From Neobacillus sp. PS2-9 (GTDB taxonomy: Bacteria > Bacillota > Bacilli > Bacillales > Cytobacillaceae), in NCBI RefSeq assembly GCF_030915525.1, contig NZ_CP133269.1, forward strand, positions 25,001-89,000: DNA of 64,000 nucleotides, given 5' to 3'. The position numbers and the translations under genes were made by a program. Positions within the stretch are counted from its first letter, which is position 1. Every line of letters starts with the position of its first letter. This document shows positions 34,141-42,760 of the stretch, piece by piece. Under the pieces are notes generated by a model, which saw nothing but the letters and a program-made list of their open reading frames with translations, made no database searches and had not been told where the DNA came from.

Positions 34141-34169
34141 GGTTAGCCATTCTTGGCTAGCCTTTTTTA
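34141..34169 (+). terminator. Terminator after dnaB
   Basis: GGTTAGCCA / TGGCTAGCC stem (one G-T) with a TTCT loop and six T. Confidence 0.85.
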
Positions 34170-34207
34170 TTTCCAAGTTGGAAGATTAATAGAATGGTAA
34201 ATTAATA

Positions 34208-34251
34208 TTTTACGAACATAATATAAAATTTGTTATAAATTGTTCGTGTTT
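34208..34251 (+). promoter_or_regulatory. PurR operator (two inverted PurBoxes) of purA
   Basis: A direct box TTTTACGAACATA (34208-34220) and an inverted box ATTGTTCGTGTTT (34239-34251) share the CGAAC core and are separated by 18 nt. Paired, inverted PurBoxes are the B. subtilis PurR operator layout. A possible promoter (TTGATT, 17 nt, TAAACT, 34254-34282) begins just downstream. This predicts repression by PurR when PRPP is low. Confidence 0.7.
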
Positions 34252-34336
34252 TGTTGATTTTTACTCGTTAAATTGATAAACTATCTGAGGGAATAATAAA
34301 TATTTACTGAAAGCAAAAATTTCGGAGGTGCCTTTT

Positions 34337-35629
34337 ATGTCATCAGTAGTGGTTGTTGGTACGCAATGGGGAGACGAAGGAAAAGGAAAAATTACTGATT
34401 TCCTATCTGAAAATGCAGAGGTCATTGCACGTTATCAAGGTGGAAACAATGCAGGCCACACCATAAAATTTAATGGAGAAACCTACAAATTACACCTGAT
34501 TCCATCAGGGATTTTCTATAAAGAAAAAGCATGTGTAATTGGGAATGGTATGGTTGTCGATCCGAAGGCACTGGTTAATGAACTTGCTTATTTACATGAA
34601 AAAGGAATTACAACGGATAATCTTCGCATTAGTAACCGCGCACATGTCATTCTTCCCTACCACCTCAAATTAGATGAAGTGGAAGAAGAACGCAAAGGTG
34701 CTAATAAAATCGGTACAACTAAAAAAGGGATCGGTCCTGCTTACATGGACAAAGCTGCTCGTGTCGGTATTCGTATGGCTGATTTATTAGATCGTGAAAT
34801 CTTCGAAGAAAAGCTTGAACAAAACCTAGCAGAAAAAAATCGTCTATTTGAACGTATATATGAAACAACAGGTTTTACCAAGGAAGAAATCCTTGATGAG
34901 TACTATGAATACGGCCAACAAGTGAAGCATTATGTTTGTGATACATCTGTTGTGTTAAATGATGCTTTAGATGACGGCAAACGTGTTCTTTTCGAAGGTG
35001 CACAAGGTGTTATGCTTGATATTGACCAAGGCACATACCCATTCGTTACATCTTCGAATCCTGTTGCTGGAGGAGTAACGATTGGTTCTGGTGTTGGTCC
35101 ATCTAAAATTACGCATGTAGTAGGAGTATGTAAAGCCTATACTTCCCGTGTGGGTGATGGTCCGTTCCCAACTGAACTACATGATGAAATTGGACATCAA
35201 ATTCGCGAAGTAGGTCGTGAATACGGTACAACAACAGGACGCCCTCGCCGTGTTGGCTGGTTTGATAGTGTAGTTGTCCGTCATGCCCGCCGTGTCAGTG
35301 GATTAACAGACCTTTCACTTAACTCAATCGATGTATTAACTGGCATCGAAACATTGAAAATTTGTACGGCATACCGCTATAAGGATGAGTTAATTACTGA
35401 ATACCCTGCAAATTTACGAATTTTAGCAGAGTGTGTGCCAGTTTATGAGGAATTACCAGGCTGGACAGAAGATATTACAGGAGTGAAAGCATTAGACGAA
35501 CTTCCAGTTAATGCCCGCCACTATGTAGAGCGTGTAACGCAGCTAACAGGAGTGCCATTAACAACTTTCTCTGTAGGACCTGACCGTAATCAAACAAACG
35601 TAGTAAGAAGCCCTTGGAGACAAGTTTAA
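34337..35629 (+). CDS. purA: Adenylosuccinate synthetase
   Basis: 430 aa from ATG 34337 (RBS GGAGGTG), exactly the B. subtilis length. It converts IMP plus aspartate and GTP to adenylosuccinate in AMP synthesis. The phosphate loop WGDEGKGK, catalytic QGGNNAGHT and [11 protein letters not shown] are present. Monocistronic, with paired PurBoxes upstream and a perfect palindrome downstream. Confidence 0.98.
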   Translation: MSSVVVVGTQWGDEGKGKITDFLSENAEVIARYQGGNNAGHTIKFNGETYKLHLIPSGIFYKEKACVIGNGMVVDPKALVNELAYLHEKGITTDNLRISNRAHVILPYHLKLDEVEEERKGANKIGTTKKGIGPAYMDKAARVGIRMADLLDREIFEEKLEQNLAEKNRLFERIYETTGFTKEEILDEYYEYGQQVKHYVCDTSVVLNDALDDGKRVLFEGAQGVMLDIDQGTYPFVTSSNPVAGGVTIGSGVGPSKITHVVGVCKAYTSRVGDGPFPTELHDEIGHQIREVGREYGTTTGRPRRVGWFDSVVVRHARRVSGLTDLSLNSIDVLTGIETLKICTAYRYKDELITEYPANLRILAECVPVYEELPGWTEDITGVKALDELPVNARHYVERVTQLTGVPLTTFSVGPDRNQTNVVRSPWRQV

Positions 35630-35639
35630 AACATAGTGA

Positions 35640-35663
35640 GAAGCCCTCAAATTTGAGGGCTTC
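35640..35663. terminator. Palindrome after purA
   Basis: GAAGCCCTCAAA / TTTGAGGGCTTC, a perfect 24-nt palindrome 10 nt beyond the stop. The following sequence is AT-rich rather than a clean T-run, so termination strength is uncertain. Confidence 0.65.
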
Positions 35664-35682
35664 AATTATTTAAAAAGTTTTT

Positions 35683-35723
35683 TTGAAAAAGTATTGCCTA
35701 AATAGTATTATCCATGCTATTAT
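35683..35723 (+). promoter_or_regulatory. Promoter of the tRNA cluster
   Basis: Two overlapping sigma-A candidates: TTGAAA, 17 nt, TATTAT (35683-35711) and TTGCCT, 18 nt, TATTAT (35694-35723). Either would start transcription about 35 nt before the first tRNA-like sequence. Confidence 0.55.
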
Positions 35724-35760
35724 AAAAAGCGTCGCCACGATACGACAAAGAAATAAACGA

Positions 35761-35786
35761 GAGCCATTAGCTCAGTTGGTAGAGCA
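35761..35786 (+). pseudogene. Orphan 5' fragment of tRNA-Lys
   Basis: 26 nt identical to positions 1-26 of the intact tRNA-Lys 145 nt downstream; it stops exactly after the D-arm (..GGTAGAGCA). No anticodon, T-arm or acceptor 3' strand follows. The 119 nt after it (35787-35905) can fold and ends with AAAGATTAGTGAATCATCTT, a sequence also found in the matching place before tRNA-Phe. Confidence 0.85.
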
Positions 35787-35905
35787 CGATCGAGTAAGCT
35801 TCTTAGAAATAGCATCAGGGCACACGCCGAGCTGCTACTTGAATATGCTTTCTGAGGCGTGGGCATCCGTCGCAAATAAAAGATTAGTGAATCATCTTCA
35901 TTCGA

Positions 35906-35981
35906 GAGCCATTAGCTCAGTTGGTAGAGCATCTGACTTTTAATCAGAGGGTCGAAGGTTCGAGTCCTTCATGGCTCACCA
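35906..35981 (+). tRNA. tRNA-Lys (anticodon UUU)
   Basis: 76 nt with encoded CCA. Acceptor GAGCCAT / ATGGCTC, D-arm, anticodon loop CTTTTAA (anticodon TTT), and T-loop GTTCGAGTC. First of the Lys-Glu-Asp-Phe cluster, matching the trnY order downstream of purA in B. subtilis. Confidence 0.97.
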
Positions 35982-35999
35982 TTTAAATATTTTTAGTAT

Positions 36000-36071
36000 G
36001 GCCCCTTGGTCAAGCGGTTAAGACACCGCCCTTTCACGGCGGTAACACGGGTTCGAATCCCGTAGGGGTCA
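36000..36071 (+). tRNA. tRNA-Glu (anticodon UUC)
   Basis: 72 nt. Acceptor GGCCCCT / AGGGGTC plus discriminator A; anticodon loop CTTTCAC (anticodon TTC); T-loop GTTCGAATC. CCA is not encoded (TCG follows), so it must be added by the nucleotidyltransferase. Confidence 0.97.
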
Positions 36072-36080
36072 TCGGCATTT

Positions 36081-36126
36081 GATTGTCAGTAAGTGACTGG
36101 CAAGGACGGTTTCCTTGCTGACGATC
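36081..36126. repeat. Hairpin in the tRNA-Glu/tRNA-Asp spacer
   Basis: GATTGTCAG / CTGACGATC outer arms enclose a GCAAGGA / TCCTTGC stem. It is probably a processing or spacer structure in the tRNA precursor. Confidence 0.5.
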
Positions 36127-36136
36127 AATTTATAAT

Positions 36137-36213
36137 GGTCCGGTAGTTCAGTTGGTTAGAATGCCTGCCTGTCACGCAGGAGGTCGCGGGTTCGAGTCCC
36201 GTCCGGACCGCCA
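36137..36213 (+). tRNA. tRNA-Asp (anticodon GUC)
   Basis: 77 nt with encoded CCA. Acceptor GGTCCGG / CCGGACC; anticodon loop CTGTCAC (anticodon GTC); T-loop GTTCGAGTC. Confidence 0.97.
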
Positions 36214-36237
36214 TTTACATATTACAAAATTTATTAT

Positions 36238-36263
36238 GGCTCAGTAGCTCAGTCGGTAGAGCA
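36238..36263 (+). pseudogene. Orphan 5' fragment of tRNA-Phe
   Basis: 26 nt identical to positions 1-26 of the tRNA-Phe 135 nt downstream, broken at the same base (after ..GGTAGAGCA) as the Lys fragment. The 109-nt insert after it (36264-36372) can fold: TTGCTCA pairs with TGAGCAA, enclosing AAAAGAAC-ggaa-GTTCTTTT. It ends with the same AAAGATTAGTGAATCATCTT. Confidence 0.85.
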
Positions 36264-36372
36264 GATTGCTCACATCCTGATTACGCTTCTGCGGCAATTT
36301 GCGAAAAAGAACGGAAGTTCTTTTGAGCAAAGGTCTTTATCTCAATTAAAGATTAGTGAATCATCTTAATAT

Positions 36373-36445
36373 GGCTCAGTAGCTCAGTCGGTAGAGCAAA
36401 GGACTGAAAATCCTTGTGTCGGCGGTTCGATTCCGTCCTGAGCCA
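36373..36445 (+). tRNA. tRNA-Phe (anticodon GAA)
   Basis: 73 nt. Acceptor GGCTCAG / CTGAGCC plus discriminator A; anticodon loop CTGAAAA (anticodon GAA); T-loop GTTCGATTC. The next bases are TCC, so CCA is not encoded in register. Confidence 0.97.
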
Positions 36446-36452
36446 TCCAAAA

Positions 36453-36484
36453 AAGAAGTTTGCTTCGGCAGGCTTCTTTTTTTA
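36453..36484 (+). terminator. Terminator of the tRNA cluster
   Basis: AGAAGTTTGC-ttcg-GCAGGCTTCT stem with a stable tetraloop, followed by seven T. Confidence 0.85.
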
Positions 36485-36505
36485 TTCCCTCACAGAACAC
36501 ATTTT

Positions 36506-36522
36506 TGTAATTTTTTTGTAAT
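36506..36522 (+). promoter_or_regulatory. Candidate WalR box upstream of the M23 peptidase
   Basis: TGTAAT, 5 nt, TGTAAT: a perfect match to the WalR consensus TGTWAH-N5-TGTWAH. It lies in the 375-nt gap between the tRNA terminator and the peptidase gene (336 nt before its start). walRK is the next operon downstream. The rest of this gap is AT-rich, without genes or other sites that I can support. Confidence 0.5.
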
Positions 36523-36858
36523 AAATATCCCTCTTATTTTACAAAACAGGAATAATTCGCTTGTCCTATTTTATAAAAAGAAATCTATTACTCTAGGACT
36601 ATTGTAATCCTTGATATTATAGGAATTCTACCCTACTCCATATTTTAAAATCCAAAGAAAATTTGAGTTAATTTGACTGATTAATCTTAAAAAAAGTAGA
36701 AAAATGTCAGCAATTATACATTTTTGTTACATTATATCAACTATTAATCTTTTTAAATCAAACTATGGTAAAGTAAAGAAGGTCTAAAATACTGGGAAAT
36801 TCTTTGTTAGTCAAAAGTACTAGAGTAAGAGGGTTTTACCGTGGTTTAGGAGGAAAAG

Positions 36859-38310
36859 ATGTTATTTTTTAATAAAATAGCGAAAACAAAAAAGTTTTTA
36901 CTACTTAAAACGACCATTATTACTGTATTGGCTGCATCTGTCGTTGCCTTTAGCAATGGGCCAGTTGCACTTGCTACTTCATCGAAATTAACCACCATTT
37001 ATCATGTTTATTTGAATGGTACATATATCGGCAATGTTACTGATAAAAATATAGTCGATCAATTAGTGGACGAGGAAGTTATAACAGCCAGAAAATCCCT
37101 CAAGGATGTCACACTAAAATTTGGTCCACAGGTCAAGTACATACCTGAACAGGTTTTCCGTGCTTCTGCCGATAATCAAGAAACACTTCAAACTATTAAA
37201 AAGTCATTTCAACTGCAAGCGGAGGCATCAGCCATCGTTATTGATGGAAAACCAATTGCTTATTTAGACAATAAAGAGGAAGCCAAGGATGTCATAAAGA
37301 AACTGAAGCTTCAATACGTAACTGAAGAGCAATTAAACGAATTGGAGTCTAGAAAAGCGTCAGCTACTCCTTCTTTACCCGCATTAAAGGAAAATGAAAC
37401 CCGGTTATTAGACGTTCGATTATCTAAAGATGTTTCCATTAAAACGGAAAATATTGCTCCGGAAAAAATAATGTCTAGTGCGGAAGCTTTAACGTTTTTA
37501 CAAAAAGGTACGTTAGAGGAAAAGAAATATATTGTTCAAGAGGGCGATGTTCTCGAAACAATTGCTTCGAACCATGGCTTAAGTCAGGATGATATCCTGG
37601 CATTAAACCCAGGTCTGACGGCTGGAACTCTTTTGAAGATTGGCCAGGAATTAAATGTTACGGTTCTACAACCGTATGTTGCTGTCATTGTTGATAAAGA
37701 AGCTAATCTAAAGGAAGAAATAGCATTTACGAATGAAGTAGTTGAGGATTCATCTATGCCTAAAGGTGAAACCAAGGAAAAGCAAGCAGGACAAAACGGA
37801 TCCCGCTTAGTAAACTATTTACTATCAGAACAAAATGGCGTAACCATTAAAAAAGATCAAACAAGTGAACAAATTCTACAGCAGCCAATCAATCACATTG
37901 TTATTAAAGGAACGAAAGCAATCCCATCTCGTGGGGAGGGTTCCTTTGCCTGGCCAACCGTTGGTGGGTATGTATCCAGTAAGCTTGGCTATCGCTGGGG
38001 AAAAATGCATAAAGGGATTGATATTGCGAGACCAAGTAACAAGACTATTAAGGCTGCGGATAATGGCGTTGTTGTTTCTGCTGGTTGGGATTCAGGTGGC
38101 TATGGAAATAAAGTCATTATCGACCATAAAAATGGTTTCCGTACGCTTTATGGCCACATGTCATCGATTAACGTAAAAGTAGGACAAACTGTTTCTAAAG
38201 GCACAGCAATTGGAATCATGGGTGCAACAGGAAACGTAACCGGCGTCCACCTTCACTTCGAAGTATATAAAAATGGAAGCTTAGTTAACCCACTTACTTA
38301 TTTAAAATAA
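36859..38310 (+). CDS. Secreted LysM-G5-M23 cell-wall endopeptidase
   Basis: 483 aa. A signal peptide/anchor (about 10-38, ending near ALATS) is followed by an N-terminal region, a LysM domain (about 217-265, YIVQEGDVLETIASNHGLSQ), a G5-like domain (about 275-355) and a C-terminal M23 metallopeptidase. Zinc ligands are in HKGIDIA and HLHFEVY, with GHMSS between. It probably cuts peptidoglycan cross-bridges during growth. M23 peptidases occupy this place before walR in other Bacilli. The RBS AGGAGG is strong. Confidence 0.92.
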   Translation: MLFFNKIAKTKKFLLLKTTIITVLAASVVAFSNGPVALATSSKLTTIYHVYLNGTYIGNVTDKNIVDQLVDEEVITARKSLKDVTLKFGPQVKYIPEQVFRASADNQETLQTIKKSFQLQAEASAIVIDGKPIAYLDNKEEAKDVIKKLKLQYVTEEQLNELESRKASATPSLPALKENETRLLDVRLSKDVSIKTENIAPEKIMSSAEALTFLQKGTLEEKKYIVQEGDVLETIASNHGLSQDDILALNPGLTAGTLLKIGQELNVTVLQPYVAVIVDKEANLKEEIAFTNEVVEDSSMPKGETKEKQAGQNGSRLVNYLLSEQNGVTIKKDQTSEQILQQPINHIVIKGTKAIPSRGEGSFAWPTVGGYVSSKLGYRWGKMHKGIDIARPSNKTIKAADNGVVVSAGWDSGGYGNKVIIDHKNGFRTLYGHMSSINVKVGQTVSKGTAIGIMGATGNVTGVHLHFEVYKNGSLVNPLTYLK

Positions 38311-38311
38311 T

Positions 38312-38494
38312 GGTTATGTTAAAGAACAGTGTTGATTTTTACACTCTGTTGATTGGAGCGGAAGGCACGAAGACTCCTGTGGGAGTATGGTTCAGGGGAG
38401 ACCCCGCAGGCGCATGCGCCGAGGAGGCTCGCCGAAACACCCACGGAAAGCGAAGTGCCTGGAGCGGAAATCAACAGGCAAGGTTAACAGAGCC
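38312..38494 (+). repeat. Dispersed palindromic element, copy 4 (upstream of walR, extended form)
   Basis: 183 nt from GGTTATGTTAAA to TTAACAGAGCC, starting 1 nt after the M23 peptidase stop; core 38346-38477. The lower arms GGCACGAAG / GAAGTGCC pair; the inner GGCGC-at-GCGCC hairpin is perfect. Confidence 0.92.
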
Positions 38495-38512
38495 AAAATA
38501 ATATAAATGAAA

Positions 38513-38546
38513 GGTCTCTAGTCGTTACTAGAGACTTTTACTTTTT
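38513..38546 (+). terminator. Terminator between repeat copies 4 and 5
   Basis: GTCTCTAGT-cgtt-ACTAGAGAC, perfect 9-bp stem followed by a T-rich run. It ends transcription from the M23 peptidase before walR. Confidence 0.85.
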
Positions 38547-38552
38547 ATGAAA

Positions 38553-38735
38553 GGCCATGTTAAAGCATTATATCGTTTTAACACACCTGTTGATTGGAGC
38601 GGAAGGCGCGAAGACTCCTGTGGGAGTGCGGGTCAGGGGAGACCCCGCAGGCGTGAGCGCCGAGGAGGCTCGCCGAAACGCCCACGGAAAGCGAAGCGCC
38701 TGGAGCGGAAATCAACAGATCAGTTTACAAAAGCC
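38553..38735 (+). repeat. Dispersed palindromic element, copy 5 (upstream of walR, extended form)
   Basis: 183 nt from GGCCATGTTAAA to TTTACAAAAGCC; core 38587-38718. The lower arms are GGCGCGAAG / GAAGCGCC, changed on both sides relative to copy 4. It is in tandem with copy 4, 58 nt apart and in the same orientation. The walR promoter must lie in the remaining 160 nt. Confidence 0.92.
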
Positions 38736-38895
38736 TTATAAAAATAACAAAAGTGGAAAAGTATAACATGCCAATCTTGCCAAATGCTAGTTAAAGATGA
38801 ATTTATGCTAATAAAATGGTAAAGTAAAATAGTATAGTTATGACTTTTAACAACTTGTGATTGAATAGATAATTGATAAAAAAAGGAGCAATGGT

Positions 38896-39606
38896 ATGGA
38901 AAAGAAAATTCTTGTTGTGGATGATGAAAAGCCAATTGCAGATATTTTGCAGTTCAACCTGAAAAAAGAAGGATATGTTGTCTATTGCGCCTATGATGGA
39001 AATGAAGCACTCGAATTAGTGGAAGAGATACAGCCAGATCTAATTCTTCTAGATATTATGCTCCCATTAAGAGATGGTATGGAGGTATGTCGGGAAGTTC
39101 GTAAAAAGTACGAAATGCCGATTATTATGCTGACAGCGAAGGATTCTGAAATTGATAAAGTATTAGGTCTAGAACTAGGTGCAGATGATTACGTAACAAA
39201 ACCGTTCAGCACAAGGGAATTAATTGCCCGTGTGAAAGCAAACTTACGTAGACACCAACAAGTATTGGCACAGCCTGATGCTGAAAATGAGTCAAATGAA
39301 ATTGAAATTGGTTCCCTCGTGATCCATCCAGATGCCTATGTGGTTTCCAAACGCGGTGAGACGATTGAATTAACGCACCGTGAGTTTGAGTTGCTTTTTT
39401 ATTTAGCAAAGCATATCGGGCAAGTTATGACGAGAGAACATCTCCTGCAAACCGTATGGGGCTATGATTATTATGGAGACGTGAGAACGGTAGATGTAAC
39501 GGTTAGACGTTTGCGTGAAAAAATTGAGGATAGCCCAAGTCACCCAACATGGATTGTTACCCGTCGCGGAGTTGGATACTATTTACGGAATCCTGAACAG
39601 GAGTAA
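38896..39606 (+). CDS. walR: Response regulator WalR (YycF)
   Basis: 236 aa OmpR-family regulator. Receiver domain with acidic pocket VVDDE, phospho-acceptor Asp53 (LILLDIMLP), and TAKD; C-terminal winged helix ([33 protein letters not shown]). It is the essential regulator of cell-wall metabolism, activating autolysin genes. The RBS AAAGGAG precedes ATG 38896. It heads the walRKHIJ operon. Confidence 0.98.
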   Translation: MEKKILVVDDEKPIADILQFNLKKEGYVVYCAYDGNEALELVEEIQPDLILLDIMLPLRDGMEVCREVRKKYEMPIIMLTAKDSEIDKVLGLELGADDYVTKPFSTRELIARVKANLRRHQQVLAQPDAENESNEIEIGSLVIHPDAYVVSKRGETIELTHREFELLFYLAKHIGQVMTREHLLQTVWGYDYYGDVRTVDVTVRRLREKIEDSPSHPTWIVTRRGVGYYLRNPEQE

Positions 39607-39614
39607 TATCATTG

Positions 39615-41441
39615 ATGAAAAAGGTTGGTTTTTTTCGGTCAATACACGTAAAATTTGTCATCATCTATGTATTGCTTATATTAGTTGCTATGCAAATTAT
39701 CGGCGTGTATTTTGTAAAGCAGCTGGAAGAAACGCTTAGGACAAACTTCCAGACATCATTAAAAGAGCGCGTGAATTTGCTTGCTTATAATATTGTGGAA
39801 GAAATGAAAAAAGAGCGTACTCCAGAGGATCCAACAGTCGAAGAAGATATTAGGAAAATCCTTCGAGACTTTGATGCGGGGGATATTTCTGAGGTGCGGG
39901 TAATTGAAAATAGATCTCTTAAAATTCTCGGCACTTCCAACACCAACAATCAGGGGCTCGTTGGGCAAAGAACAACAGAGCTTAGGATTAAACAATCAAT
40001 GGTGATGGAAGAAGACCAAAGTGTCATCCAAATTGACCCGCATACAGGGGACCGAATTTGGGTTCTCGCTACCCCAATTAAATCAGGAAAAAAAGTCATT
40101 GGGGCCATCTACCTTGTCGCAAAAATAGAAAATGTGTTTGAACAAATGAAAACTATTAATGGTATTTTTGCCACAGGAACGGCGATTGCTCTATCGATTA
40201 CTGCCGTTTTAGGAATTTTATTAGCCCAGACGATTACAAGACCGATTGCCGATATGAAGAAGCAGGCATTAGCCATGGCAAAAGGGAATTTTTCACGGAA
40301 AGTAAAAGTGTATGGGTACGATGAGATTGGCACACTGGCGATTACCTTTAACAACCTGACGAAAAAGCTTCAAGAAGCACAAGCCATGACTGAAGGGGAA
40401 CGGAGAAAGCTTTCGTCGGTTCTTTCTTATATGACAGACGGGGTTATAGCTACCGATCGGAAAGGGCGAGTCATTTTAATCAATGAGCCAGCAGCCAAGC
40501 TGTTGAATGTTTCACGTGAAACAGTTCTATCCCAACCGATTGTGTCCCTTCTAAACTTAGATGACACGAATACATTTGAAGACTTACTCGAGGAGAAGGA
40601 TTCATTAATCCTAGATTACAGTACGAAATCGGAGCGCTATTTCCTTCGTGCGAATTTCTCCGTTATCCAAAAGGAAACCGGCTTTGTTAATGGACTGATT
40701 GCTGTTCTTCATGATATTACGGACCAGGAAAAAATTGATGCCGAGAGACGAGAGTTTGTAGCCAATGTATCACACGAACTAAGAACACCTTTAACCACGA
40801 TGAGGAGTTACTTGGAAGCCTTAGCTGATGGTGCCTGGCAGGATGAGGAGATTGCACCGGATTTCCTAGAAGTAACACGGACTGAAACGGAGAGAATGAT
40901 CCGACTCGTGAATGACCTTTTACAGCTTTCAAAAATGGATAGTACAGATTATCGGCTTACGATAGAATGGGTCAACTTTGTTGACTTCTATCACCGAATC
41001 ATCGACAGGTTCGAAATGACCAAGGAACAGAATGTTACCTTTAAAAGAAAGCTTCCTAACCATGCCATATTTATTGAAATTGATGAGGATAAGATGACAC
41101 AGGTCTTATATAATATCATTTCGAATGCCTTAAAGTACTCTCCTGAAGGTGGACAAGTGACCTTCTCCATCAAAGAAGAAGAAAATAGAATTATTGTTAG
41201 TGTCAAAGACCAAGGTGTAGGAATTCCAAAAGAAAACATCGGAAAGATTTTTGACCGCTTTTATCGTGTTGATAAAGCAAGGACCCGTAAATTAGGTGGG
41301 ACAGGCCTGGGTCTGGCCATTGCGAAGGAAATGGTCAATGCTCATGGAGGTTCGATTTGGGCTTCTAGTGAGGAAGGAAAAGGAACGACTATTGCGTTTT
41401 CCTTACCATATGAGCGTTCAGAAGAGGATGAATGGTCATGA
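39615..41441 (+). CDS. walK: Sensor histidine kinase WalK (YycG)
   Basis: 608 aa from ATG 39615 (a TTG codon just before is an alternative). Two membrane helices (about 13-33 and 178-198) flank an extracellular PAS-like domain; then HAMP, cytoplasmic PAS, HisKA with His387 in NVSHELRTP, and HATPase_c with N, G1 and G2 boxes (NALKYSP, DQGVGIP, GGTGLGLAI). It phosphorylates WalR in response to wall state and septal localisation. An exact parS lies inside the gene. Confidence 0.97.
   Translation: MKKVGFFRSIHVKFVIIYVLLILVAMQIIGVYFVKQLEETLRTNFQTSLKERVNLLAYNIVEEMKKERTPEDPTVEEDIRKILRDFDAGDISEVRVIENRSLKILGTSNTNNQGLVGQRTTELRIKQSMVMEEDQSVIQIDPHTGDRIWVLATPIKSGKKVIGAIYLVAKIENVFEQMKTINGIFATGTAIALSITAVLGILLAQTITRPIADMKKQALAMAKGNFSRKVKVYGYDEIGTLAITFNNLTKKLQEAQAMTEGERRKLSSVLSYMTDGVIATDRKGRVILINEPAAKLLNVSRETVLSQPIVSLLNLDDTNTFEDLLEEKDSLILDYSTKSERYFLRANFSVIQKETGFVNGLIAVLHDITDQEKIDAERREFVANVSHELRTPLTTMRSYLEALADGAWQDEEIAPDFLEVTRTETERMIRLVNDLLQLSKMDSTDYRLTIEWVNFVDFYHRIIDRFEMTKEQNVTFKRKLPNHAIFIEIDEDKMTQVLYNIISNALKYSPEGGQVTFSIKEEENRIIVSVKDQGVGIPKENIGKIFDRFYRVDKARTRKLGGTGLGLAIAKEMVNAHGGSIWASSEEGKGTTIAFSLPYERSEEDEWS
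40508..40523. other. parS: parS centromere site (exact) inside walK
   Basis: TGTTTCACGTGAAACA, identical to the parS consensus. A parS within yycG/walK is also present in B. subtilis, so its position is conserved along with the gene. Confidence 0.95.
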
Positions 41442-42760
41442 GATACGAAAATATTAAATCATGGATTTTAACCATACTAGTCTTGGTTAGTATACTTTTA
41501 ACCTGGAACCTTTGGACCTATCAACCTAACTATGACACGATGGAAAATGGGAATACCGTGAAAGAGGTTACGGTAAGTGAAAAACAAGAGGTTCAAAGTA
41601 TTGTCAGTCCTAACCAGATTTTATTCCATTTGAAGGGCAAGCACTATGGTACGAACAATCCAGTGGAATTAGACAAGATAGTCAAGGAACTAAGAAAATG
41701 GTCCTTTTTTGATGTGAAAAATGTGACTGACAAAGTTGGGAATATTAACGATTTAGCTCGTAAGGATGGCAATGCAGAAATCATTTATTCAGGGGAAATT
41801 CCCATTGAACTTTATCGCAGTGTATTAAATATTGAAGGAAAAAAGGTCCCCTCCTTCAATTTTAACCGTATTATTATCGATGTTGATAATTCGGAGAAGG
41901 ACACGGGAAGCGTTTATTTTGTTTCCTCCGAAAATCAACAGGTGTATTTAAGTCGGATCTCTTCCGTTAATTTGAGCGGATTTAATCATGATTTTTACAA
42001 AAATGCGAATCGGTATCCTGAATTTTTTGCCTTTGAATCATCTGAAAGGCGAACGATTTACCTTCCTGAAGGAAAAACAGAGATGACTACTTATAAATAT
42101 TTACCGGTAGCTATCAACTCAGAGGAATTCAAGGATGCGCTGTTTAATGATCCAAGTTATGTGCAAAAAAGCTTTATCTCAAATGGGGAAGAGTACGCAA
42201 ATGATTCTAGTAAGATGACGATTAATTATGATACAAGTATGCTTCAATATGTAAACCCTATTCCGGAAGATACTTATATTGATAGCTCCTATGATTTAGT
42301 CAAGCGGAGCATCGATTTCGTGAATGAGCATGGCGGGTGGACAGGTCCTTATCGATATGTTTCTAAAAGCGAATATAATCGTTCCGTTACGTTCCGATTG
42401 TACAGTACTGACGGCTACCCAGTTTATAATGACAGAGGGTTGTCAGAGATATATGAAGAATGGGGACGAGATGAAATAGAAAAATATGTTCGCTCCTTCA
42501 TATCACTTAATCTACCGTTAACAACTGAAATGAAAAAGGTGACGCAGCCTTCAGGTCATGAAATAGTGGAGTTTTTACAAAAAAAGCAGAACTTTAAACC
42601 AGAGCTTCTTGAGGAATTGATTCTAGGCTATCGAATAGAAAGGGATTCGGAGGAGAATAAATTGATCCTCTTAGAACCTACCTGGTTTTATCGATATGAT
42701 AAGACGTGGGGGCAAATTACGATGGATGATCTAGGAGGCTCGAAGCATGGATTGGAGTAA
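41438..42760 (+). CDS. walH: WalRK regulatory protein WalH (YycH)
   Basis: 440 aa from ATG 41438, overlapping the walK stop by 4 nt (ATGA); a nearer upstream ATG is too close to the RBS. A single N-terminal membrane anchor (about 8-25) precedes an extracytoplasmic domain of the YycH family (DEWGRDEIEKYV-like region, LEPTWFYRYDKTWGQI near the end). In B. subtilis it restrains WalK through membrane contacts together with WalI. Confidence 0.95.
   Translation: MRYENIKSWILTILVLVSILLTWNLWTYQPNYDTMENGNTVKEVTVSEKQEVQSIVSPNQILFHLKGKHYGTNNPVELDKIVKELRKWSFFDVKNVTDKVGNINDLARKDGNAEIIYSGEIPIELYRSVLNIEGKKVPSFNFNRIIIDVDNSEKDTGSVYFVSSENQQVYLSRISSVNLSGFNHDFYKNANRYPEFFAFESSERRTIYLPEGKTEMTTYKYLPVAINSEEFKDALFNDPSYVQKSFISNGEEYANDSSKMTINYDTSMLQYVNPIPEDTYIDSSYDLVKRSIDFVNEHGGWTGPYRYVSKSEYNRSVTFRLYSTDGYPVYNDRGLSEIYEEWGRDEIEKYVRSFISLNLPLTTEMKKVTQPSGHEIVEFLQKKQNFKPELLEELILGYRIERDSEENKLILLEPTWFYRYDKTWGQITMDDLGGSKHGLE

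Noticed and set aside
35787..36372. The tRNA-associated inserts considered as group I introns
   Set aside because: They do not interrupt an anticodon loop, are only 109-119 nt, lack the conserved P/Q/R/S core as far as I can see, and intact tRNAs stand next to them.
38310..38766. Frames of 63-69 codons upstream of walR
   Set aside because: Translations of repeat copies 4 and 5, no RBS, and a terminator lies between them.
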